DNA of 6,433 nt from the NCBI GenBank assembly GCA_016744555.1, contig JADGED010000138.1, positions 1 through 6,433 of the forward strand, in the 5' to 3' direction. Shown here piece by piece: positions 1 to 4,663 of the stretch (its first letter is position 1; each line of letters starts with the position of its first letter). This DNA is from Desulfuromonadaceae bacterium (lineage in GTDB: Bacteria; Desulfobacterota; Desulfuromonadia; Desulfuromonadales; Geopsychrobacteraceae). The position numbers were made by a program, and so were the translations under genes. The notes under the pieces were generated by a model. The model saw only the letters and a list, made by a program, of their open reading frames with translations, was not told the origin of the DNA and made no database searches.

Positions 1-1
1 T

Positions 2-385
2 TTTGTTTCTGGAGAGCCGGATGGCGACCGTTATCGGGTTGCATATTACCGTAATCAGCAAGATGGACTTCGTGCCCGCATTTGGTTTGGTCCAGAAACA
101 GAAGGTCCCCCAGGGGCTTCTCATGGTGGTGCGATGGCGGCGGTGCTAGATGAGGTGTTAGGTTTAGCTGCGTGGGCCGCTGGTTACCCAGTTGTCGTTG
201 GAAACCTTAATATAAGTTTCCGCAATATGCTCCCCCTTGGCCAGGTTGTAACTGTTGAGACTGAGATTGTTTCGGTAGAGGGTCGCAAAGTGATGGTACA
301 TGGTAAAATATGTGATGGAGATGTTGTTTTTGCGTCAGCAGAGTGCTTGTGTATAACCATTACAAAAACGAAGGAAGAGTCGTAG
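2..385 (+). CDS. PaaI-like hotdog-fold thioesterase (5' end outside window)
   Basis: The visible part is 127 codons and stays open back to the window edge, so the true start lies upstream. I read the first in-window ATG (134) as an internal methionine, because the family motif begins before it. The stretch GPPGASHGGAMAAVLDE (visible residues 30s to 51) matches the PaaI/THEM4-type hotdog thioesterase signature: His41-Gly42-Gly43 followed by the helix carrying Asp50-Glu51, where the acidic residue normally takes part in thioester hydrolysis. A second beta-rich half follows, typical of the fold. By family, such enzymes hydrolyse acyl- or aryl-CoA thioesters in the cytoplasm; the substrate cannot be read from the sequence. 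The stop TAG at 383-385 is one base from the next start, suggesting translational coupling to the TM2 gene. Family call is confident, specific function is not. Confidence 0.88.
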   Translation, partial: FVSGEPDGDRYRVAYYRNQQDGLRARIWFGPETEGPPGASHGGAMAAVLDEVLGLAAWAAGYPVVVGNLNISFRNMLPLGQVVTVETEIVSVEGRKVMVHGKICDGDVVFASAECLCITITKTKEES

Positions 386-386
386 C

Positions 387-815
387 GTGGAAAATAATAT
401 AGCTCACAATAACGGAGCGTATGCAACTCATCAAATAGTCATTGGTTATATCCTCTGGATTTTCGGCTTTACCGGATCGCACCGTTTTTACTATGGGAAA
501 CCAATCTCTGGAACCATCTATTTCTTCACCCTTGGCTTGTTGGGGATAGGTTGGATTATTGACCTGTTTCTCATCCCTAGTATGGACCGTGATGCTGGCA
601 GTCGGTTTAGCGCCGGTGTCTACGACTACACCATTGCTTGGGCGCTACTGACTTTTGTTGGGTTTTTTGGCATCCATCGCATGTACATGGGTAAATGGAT
701 AACTGCCATAATTTACTTGTTAACTGGTGGTCTGTTTGGCCTAGGTTATTTATACGATTTTTGGACTATTAATGATCAAGTATCAGAATTAAACCAAGGG
801 CTAGAAACTTTTTAA
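387..815 (+). CDS. Membrane protein with two tandem TM2 domains
   Basis: This 142-residue protein starts with GTG at 387, preceded by an AAGGAAGAG purine run at 371-379 and placed one base after the thioesterase stop. It consists almost wholly of two copies of the TM2 domain (PF05154). Copy 1 (about residues 16-66) has GFTGSHRFYYGK at 27-38 and Asp59 inside the second hydrophobic helix. Copy 2 (about 80-130) has GFFGIHRMYMGK at 92-103 and Asp124. The offset is exactly 65 residues for Gly, His-Arg, Tyr, Gly-Lys and Asp alike, so this is an internal duplication giving four predicted membrane helices. TM2 proteins are inner-membrane proteins of poorly defined function, and many bacterial members have one copy. 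The N-terminal 15 residues are polar with no signal peptide. The domain call is firm; no biochemical role can be assigned. Confidence 0.9.
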   Translation: MENNIAHNNGAYATHQIVIGYILWIFGFTGSHRFYYGKPISGTIYFFTLGLLGIGWIIDLFLIPSMDRDAGSRFSAGVYDYTIAWALLTFVGFFGIHRMYMGKWITAIIYLLTGGLFGLGYLYDFWTINDQVSELNQGLETF

Positions 816-833
816 AGAGAGTAATGTTTATTT

Positions 834-1103
834 ATGGCAATTTCAGGTAATCCGAAAAAAATTGCACAAGATATCGCCGAAGGTTTTCAAACCTTATCGC
901 CACCGGGGCTAAAAAAATATAATCCAGCCGATTTAAAAATAATAATGACAAATTTGGCCATTGTAAAACGTGGGGTTAGGCAGATCCAAGTTCCTCTTGA
1001 TGACGTCTTGCTGCTAAAAGCTAAAAACATGCAGGTTTCTCGGCTAAATCAAGCTGAAATGGTTTTGCGAACTTTTTGCAAAAAGAAACGTATCCCCATT
1101 TAA
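834..1103 (+). CDS. Small basic protein of unknown function (89 aa)
   Basis: I do not recognise this family. The frame starts at ATG 834, 18 bases after the TM2 stop, with a weak AAAGAGAG purine run at 814-821 (about 12 bases upstream, rather far). It ends with TAA 26 bases before the stress-protein ATG. The protein has no signal peptide, membrane helix or metal motif. It is rich in lysine, arginine and leucine, with a basic C-terminus (CKKKRIPI), a single cysteine (Cys82), and mostly helix-compatible sequence from about residue 30. Its central part, around VPLDDVLLLKAKNM, looks like ordinary folded soluble protein. The tight fit between two clear genes on the same strand, and lack of a competing frame, support it as real. 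A nucleic-acid-binding role would fit the charge but is only a guess. Confidence 0.7.
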   Translation: MAISGNPKKIAQDIAEGFQTLSPPGLKKYNPADLKIIMTNLAIVKRGVRQIQVPLDDVLLLKAKNMQVSRLNQAEMVLRTFCKKKRIPI

Positions 1104-1117
1104 TCCGGTAATGACAT

Positions 1118-1123
1118 AGGAGG
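1118..1123 (+). promoter_or_regulatory. Ribosome binding site fixing the stress-protein start
   Basis: A perfect AGGAGG lies six bases before ATG 1130. The in-frame TTG at 1127 directly before that ATG is only three bases from the site, so ATG 1130 is the better start. This is one of the strongest ribosome binding sites in the window, so this gene may be translated more strongly than its upstream neighbours. Confidence 0.85.
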
Positions 1124-1129
1124 ATATTG

Positions 1130-1555
1130 ATGGACGCTAAAATTTTGATTCCGGTAAATGATTCACCAACCACAAATAAAACTATTGAAGACGTCATTGC
1201 CAACCGTGACCAATTCCCCAAGCAGTTGGTCTTGGTACACGTAATAAATGATCAGTTAGCCTACCGAATGATTCCCGATTTCCAGATTGAGATGGTACGA
1301 GAAAATGCCGAAAAAGCAGCACAAGTAAGAATGGGAGAATTGGCACAACTACTTAGAAATGCCGGTTTCAGTGTAGATCTTCGTATTGAGTTTGGTGCCC
1401 CGCGGCGGATAATACCCCGTATCGCTAATGATGAAGAATTTCAATTGTTGGTTATTGGGCGTAAGTTAAAAAGTGGCGAAATTCGGGATGTTCTGTTTGG
1501 ATCAGTTGCAAATTATGTCCTACATAATGTTAGTTGTCCCGTTCTTCTCCTTTAA
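1130..1555 (+). CDS. Universal stress protein (UspA family), divergent nucleotide site
   Basis: The protein is 141 residues, the usual length of a single-domain UspA protein, and soluble. It opens with the family beta strand KILIPVNDSPTT (residues 4-15). It has the mid-protein segment FGAPRRIIPRIA (88-99), equivalent to the common GxPxxxIxxxA stretch, then LLVIG (106-110) and the closing FGSVANYVLHNVSCPVLLL (123-141). ATP-binding members carry Asp in the first strand (VDGS) and a G-x2-G-x9-G-S/T loop. Here the Asp position reads Asn10, and the loop has only Gly110 and the final Gly124-Ser125, with Arg/Lys where the first two glycines would fall. I therefore infer a member that may not bind ATP in the standard way. 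It lies between the 89-residue protein and moeA in the same direction. Family call is strong; the stress or partner it serves is unknown. Confidence 0.92.
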   Translation: MDAKILIPVNDSPTTNKTIEDVIANRDQFPKQLVLVHVINDQLAYRMIPDFQIEMVRENAEKAAQVRMGELAQLLRNAGFSVDLRIEFGAPRRIIPRIANDEEFQLLVIGRKLKSGEIRDVLFGSVANYVLHNVSCPVLLL

Positions 1556-1590
1556 CAACTAAATTACGTTTTGGTGGTAACTTCCTAATT

Positions 1591-2805
1591 ATGACTATCT
1601 CTTTTTACCAAGCACGGCAGCAAATACTCGACACTGTCCCTCTGCTTCCAGTGATAACAGTTCCACTTCTTGCGGCGGCTGGGCGAGCTTGCGCCACCGA
1701 TATTATTGCTGAATACCATCTACCTGCGGTTAATAACTCAGCTATGGATGGTTACGCTGTGCGTATAGAAGATTGCCCTATTGGCACAACCCTTCCCGTT
1801 AGTGGTTATCTCCCAGCAGGAGAAGCATGTACTGCAAGCATCGCTTCAGCAACAGCAGTTAGAATCATGACTGGTGCGCCAATACCACTTGGAGCCAATG
1901 CTGTAATACCATTCGAAACTTGTGCTGAGGGGGAAGGTCAAATAACCATCCTGCACAGGGTAAAGCATGGGGACAATATCCGTTGGTCAGGGGAAGATGT
2001 TCGCACTGGAGATAAGGTTGTTGCCGCTGGTAGAGTTTTGCGCCCCGCAGAAATAAGCTTATTAGCAGCATTGCGGATGGAAAATATTAGCGTGCGCAAG
2101 CGAGTGCAAGTTGCAATTTTGGCCACCGGGGATGAGTTGTATGAATTGGGACAGCGCAGTGATACTGGAATCGTTAATTGTAATTCTCCTGCCTTAGCCG
2201 CTGCGGTAAGCGAAATAGGGGCTGATGCTGAAATGATCGGTATTGCTATTGATGATATTAACGATTTGCACCAGAAAATTATCCTGGGCTTAAAATATGA
2301 TGTGTTGATTACCTCTGCTGGGGTCTCTGCAGGTGATCGCGACTTAGTGCGAGAAGTGTTGTCTGAAATAGGTGCTAAAGAGCTATTTTGGCGCTTAAAG
2401 ATTAAACCAGGACAACCGACTGCTTTCGCTATGTACAACAATGTTCCAATTTTCTCCCTTCCTGGAAATCCAGTAGCAACGTTACTTACCTTTGAAGAAT
2501 TTGTCCGCCCAGCATTATTAAAAATGATGGGCCACAGTAGTGTCCTCAAAGCAATGTATCGAGCCACATTGATAGCCCCGATAAAGAAAAAAATTGGTAA
2601 ATTGCAAATCTTGCGAGTAGCACTGAACTTTAATCACGCAGGTGAGCTAATGGCCAGCAGTGCTGGAGACCAAAATACCGGCATTTTAACAACATTGGTA
2701 GGCGCCCAAGGAGTTGCTCTATTGGCCGCTGAACGTGATTTTTTTGCTGCTGGTGAAAAGATAGAGGTCCATTTATTTGGTGCTGCCACGCAAATAGGAT
2801 ATTAG
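1591..2805 (+). CDS. moeA: Molybdopterin molybdenumtransferase MoeA
   Basis: MoeA inserts molybdate into adenylylated molybdopterin, the last step of basic molybdenum cofactor synthesis, in the cytoplasm. The chosen ATG gives 404 residues, close to the usual 400-411. It starts like the family (MTISFYQARQQIL), although its ribosome site is poor (GGTGGT about 12 bases upstream). The only earlier in-frame start is TTG 1534, inside the preceding gene. Motifs in order: NNSAMDGYAVR (48-58), RIMTGAP (91-97), GEDVRTGD (134-141), LATGDEL (177-183), GVSAGDRD (244-251), LKIKPGQP (269-276) and SLPGNPVATLLTFEEF (289-304). Against E. coli MoeA from memory, Asp53, Thr94, Asp136, Glu182, Asp221 and Lys272 match key Asp59, Thr100, Asp142, Glu188, Asp228 and Lys279. 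The usual DNSAMDG begins with Asn here, and SGGVS reads SAGVS. All four domains are present. It is probably functional and ends the upstream gene block. Confidence 0.96.
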   Translation: MTISFYQARQQILDTVPLLPVITVPLLAAAGRACATDIIAEYHLPAVNNSAMDGYAVRIEDCPIGTTLPVSGYLPAGEACTASIASATAVRIMTGAPIPLGANAVIPFETCAEGEGQITILHRVKHGDNIRWSGEDVRTGDKVVAAGRVLRPAEISLLAALRMENISVRKRVQVAILATGDELYELGQRSDTGIVNCNSPALAAAVSEIGADAEMIGIAIDDINDLHQKIILGLKYDVLITSAGVSAGDRDLVREVLSEIGAKELFWRLKIKPGQPTAFAMYNNVPIFSLPGNPVATLLTFEEFVRPALLKMMGHSSVLKAMYRATLIAPIKKKIGKLQILRVALNFNHAGELMASSAGDQNTGILTTLVGAQGVALLAAERDFFAAGEKIEVHLFGAATQIGY

Positions 2806-2901
2806 CTTAACTGTCCTGTGGTATTTACAAGTAAAATAGTTATAAATTTTTATTGAACAAATAACTTAATAAACGTAGAATCCAGCCGTTGATTTATTTA
2901 C
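2806..2901 (+). promoter_or_regulatory. moeA-tRNA-Sec spacer with probable sigma-70 promoter
   Basis: The 96-base spacer is very A+T-rich. It contains TTGAAC (2853-2858) and TAGAAT (2876-2881) separated by exactly 17 bases. These match the -35 and -10 consensus at four and five of six positions, and would start transcription near 2888, giving a leader of about 13 bases before the tRNA. A short TTTAC/GTAAA repeat at 2824-2835 has only a two-base loop and is not a convincing terminator. I see no intrinsic terminator after moeA, so read-through from moeA into the tRNA is possible. Confidence 0.5.
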
Positions 2902-2997
2902 GGAGGTAGCTAGTTCTCTGGTGAGGCTCACGGTCTTCAACACCGATGGGGGGCGCATCCCGTCCCTGGTGAGTTCGATTCTCATCTACCTCCGCCA
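2902..2997 (+). tRNA. selC: tRNA-Sec (anticodon TCA), CCA encoded
   Basis: This 96-base gene carries the hallmarks of bacterial selenocysteine tRNA, which reads in-frame UGA with SelB and a SECIS element. The acceptor stem has 8 pairs (GGAGGTAG 2902-2909 with CTACCTCC 2986-2993). The T stem has 5 pairs (2969-2973 with 2981-2985) around TTCGATT, giving the 8+5 arrangement. The loop CTTCAAC (2935-2941) puts anticodon TCA at 2937-2939. The D arm contains the family TGGTGAGGC segment with a 4-base loop, and a long G-rich variable arm spans about 2948-2966. Discriminator G2994 is followed by CCA 2995-2997. Oddities: the anticodon stem has four clean pairs plus an A2930/A2946 mismatch, and the 5' D strand seems to carry one extra base. 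The host therefore very probably makes selenoproteins; none is visible here, and selA, selB and selD lie outside the window. Confidence 0.96.
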
Positions 2998-3006
2998 TAA
3001 AGCGGA
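2991..3006 (+). other. Hairpin overlapping tRNA 3' end and next gene's ribosome site
   Basis: TCCGC (2991-2995) and GCGGA (3002-3006) form a perfect 5-pair stem with loop CATAAA. The left arm is the last three acceptor bases, the discriminator and the first C of CCA. The right arm holds the only Shine-Dalgarno-like GGA before ATG 3016. It is therefore exclusive with the tRNA acceptor stem. Chance occurrence is possible at this length. Confidence 0.35.
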
Positions 3007-3015
3007 AATAATTTC

Positions 3016-3387
3016 ATGCAGATAACAAATGAAATCATTGATGAGTGCATGATTGCAACTTGCGCTGGTGCTTCTAACTGCGAAACTTGTATTAAGACCA
3101 TCTATCAACCGATTTTAAATCTTTTGGAAGATTCTCACTGTACTGGTCTGGTTATTGATAAACGGCAGATTCAATGTTCTAGAGAGAAGAAAAGCCTTGG
3201 GTTGGTAGCCGATACCATTATTCTGTATAAAAATCGTTCTCCGTTGCGAAAGCTCGCAATTGTTACCTCAATTGAATATTCCCGCGATGAGACAACTCTA
3301 CAAACGATCCTATTTGATAAAGGCCTCAACATTCGCTTGTTCAGTGACAAGGAAGAGGCAATCGTCTGGGCTCAAGCATATCCGTAA
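3016..3387 (+). CDS. Cysteine-rich SpoIIAA-like (STAS/SEC14-type) protein
   Basis: The product is 123 residues, soluble, without signal peptide. Its layout resembles SpoIIAA-like/STAS-SEC14 proteins (PF11964 type): a short N-terminal beta region, a helix, then strand GLVIDKRQ (44-51), a middle segment ending in LRKLAIVTS, and the closing RLFSDKEEAIVWA, close to the family's FxDxxEAxxWL ending. These proteins are thought to bind small hydrophobic ligands or act as partner proteins; the role here is not known. Unusual are six cysteines: Cys11, Cys16, Cys22 and Cys25 clustered at the N-terminus (C-x4-C-x5-C-x2-C), plus Cys42 and Cys54, which suggests metal binding or redox chemistry. The start lies 18 bases after the tRNA-Sec CCA, with a weak site (GCGGAAA, 3002-3008), so it is probably co-transcribed with the tRNA. 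It converges with the lipoprotein gene 14 bases downstream. Fold assignment is by pattern only. Confidence 0.65.
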   Translation: MQITNEIIDECMIATCAGASNCETCIKTIYQPILNLLEDSHCTGLVIDKRQIQCSREKKSLGLVADTIILYKNRSPLRKLAIVTSIEYSRDETTLQTILFDKGLNIRLFSDKEEAIVWAQAYP

Positions 3388-3401
3388 TTGATAAAACTAT
3401 T

Positions 3402-4211
3402 CTACAGGTAGCTTCTTCCCCCCACATACGTTTTAGCAAAAAACTTAGTTGATAGTTTTGCTACACGTACAGTTTTACCAGTTCGTGGGGCATGAATAAA
3501 CTTGCCTGCACCTATATACATTCCAACGTGGGTAACTCGCTTTCCCCCCTTGGTGGCAAAAAACACTAAGTCCCCCTGTCGCAAATCCTTTTTCTTTACA
3601 TCGCGTCCAGCTTTAAATTGCGCACGGGAATTACGTGGCAAGTTCAAACCATTTAGGCGATAGCTAACCATTGTTAAACCGCTGCAGTCAAAACCGTTAT
3701 TGCGGTCTTCCCCGCCCCAACGATAAGGAACACCGATAAATCTGCGCACTGTGGTTACCAGTTCAGCGCGTAAATCACCTTGTCCGCTGCGCTTTATTCT
3801 TGCGGCAGCATAACTTTCTGGGATAACGATAAAGAAACGGTTGATGACGCCCTGTGCCTGCAATTGTTCGGCTTCTCGACGGGCAGAATGGTAATTTTTA
3901 TAGTTGCCAAACCTAACTTTATATAGCCCAGATTGGTGGCGAAAGTAGTAGGCATCAATTCCTCGTCCCGACAGTAATCGTTCCATTCGTACGGCATTGT
4001 CCAATTGCGTAAACGCACCGACTTGAGCCGAAAACCCCATGGTCGCTAGTTGATCATTGTCTACTTTTGTTTTTGCTAATAGCGCTGCAATTGGGTCAGG
4101 TGTAATTGTAAGGGAGCGGTTTTCAGAGGGCAACGGAGAGGTTGCTATGGTACAGGAACAAAGAAGGGTTAATCCGATAACATAGAGAGACAGACAAAGG
4201 CATTTATACAT
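3402..4211 (-). CDS. SPOR-NlpC/P60 peptidoglycan hydrolase lipoprotein
   Basis: The 269-residue product has a lipoprotein-like signal (hydrophobic residues about 4-19; candidate lipobox Leu17-Cys18-Ser19-Cys20, with an unusual Cys at -2). A proline/serine-rich linker follows, then a SPOR domain (about 57-132, FSAQVGAFTQLDNAVR to YKVRFGNY), which binds septal peptidoglycan lacking stem peptides. The last part is an NlpC/P60 domain (about 147-269): YRWGGEDRNNGFDCSG with catalytic Cys176, THVGMYIG with His228, and FIHAP with His240 as third polar residue. The family cleaves D-gamma-Glu-diaminopimelate bonds or related peptide links in the cell wall. The protein is probably anchored in the outer membrane facing the periplasm and working at the division site. 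ATG 4211 has no clear ribosome site. The gene is the likely last member of the minus-strand operon, 52 bases after the hemerythrin gene; no terminator separates it from the convergent neighbour. Confidence 0.93.
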   Translation of the reverse strand: MYKCLCLSLYVIGLTLLCSCTIATSPLPSENRSLTITPDPIAALLAKTKVDNDQLATMGFSAQVGAFTQLDNAVRMERLLSGRGIDAYYFRHQSGLYKVRFGNYKNYHSARREAEQLQAQGVINRFFIVIPESYAAARIKRSGQGDLRAELVTTVRRFIGVPYRWGGEDRNNGFDCSGLTMVSYRLNGLNLPRNSRAQFKAGRDVKKKDLRQGDLVFFATKGGKRVTHVGMYIGAGKFIHAPRTGKTVRVAKLSTKFFAKTYVGGRSYL

Positions 4212-4263
4212 AAAGTTGGTTTCTAGTGGAGATGGTGCGGCCGGGTTTAGTTAAAAAGTGTGG

Positions 4264-4623
4264 CTATTGCTCGTTATTGTTACCAAGTAAAACATCGTAC
4301 TCTGTTACATGAAGTAATAAAATTTCACGAACTTGCTCGACAAAGTCTTTTCCCACAAGGTCACCATCTTTCCAAATGGCTAATTTGTCATTTAATAATT
4401 GGATTAAACGGGAATGTTCGATTTTGTGCTCTGCGGGGAATTCGCGCCCCATCCCGGCAATAATTTTCTCTTCGGTATCAAAATGTTTGATTAAGCCGTT
4501 AATGATTTGTGGTAAATAAAACTCTGGAACCCGATCAGAGGAGTAAAGCTGCAACATCGTATCGATATTGTAATGATCCATGTCAATTTCGACAATACCT
4601 ACTTTAATCGAGCTGTACCACAT
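4264..4623 (-). CDS. Single-domain bacteriohemerythrin
   Basis: Hemerythrins bind O2 at a carboxylate-bridged di-iron centre inside a four-helix bundle and serve as oxygen carriers, scavengers or sensors. ATG 4623 gives 119 residues, the usual size, and opens with the family start (Trp2, then VGIVEIDMDH). A GGGGG run eight bases upstream is the likely ribosome site; GTG 4629 and TTG 4638 are in frame but less fitting. All seven iron ligands are recognisable: His17 in IDMDH, His47 and Glu51 in KHFDTEE, His66 and His70 in AEHKIEH, and His105 and Asp110 in LLHVTEYD. The diiron site should be functional. No extra sensor or transmembrane domain is attached, so it is cytoplasmic. It lies about 40 bases after the CBS-DUF294 gene on the same strand, which suggests, but does not prove, a link between oxygen or redox state and that regulator. 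Confidence 0.93.
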   Translation of the reverse strand: MWYSSIKVGIVEIDMDHYNIDTMLQLYSSDRVPEFYLPQIINGLIKHFDTEEKIIAGMGREFPAEHKIEHSRLIQLLNDKLAIWKDGDLVGKDFVEQVREILLLHVTEYDVLLGNNNEQ

Positions 4624-4663
4624 ATGCACTACCCCCAAAGCTCAGCAAAGACTAACTTTATCC

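Noticed and set aside
1534..1590. Longer MoeA start at TTG 1534
   Set aside because: It would overlap the stress-protein gene and add 19 residues unlike MoeA N-termini. ATG 1591 gives the standard length and start.
1938..2567. Minus-strand open frame of about 209 codons
   Set aside because: It lies entirely within moeA, whose motifs are unmistakable. The antisense product is serine/threonine/proline-heavy with no family resemblance.
3016..3387. STAS-like gene as a selenoprotein because it follows tRNA-Sec
   Set aside because: It has no in-frame TGA and ends in TAA. No other gene in the window contains or ends in TGA that could be read as selenocysteine.
3385..3404. Bidirectional terminator between the convergent genes
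   Set aside because: Only 14 bases separate the stop codons, and I see no stem-loop with a T run.
4260..4463. Plus-strand frame opposite the hemerythrin gene
   Set aside because: It is antisense to a gene with all seven iron ligands in place and has no ribosome site or recognisable domain. The similar frame at 5175-5456 opposite the DUF294 gene is rejected for the same reasons.
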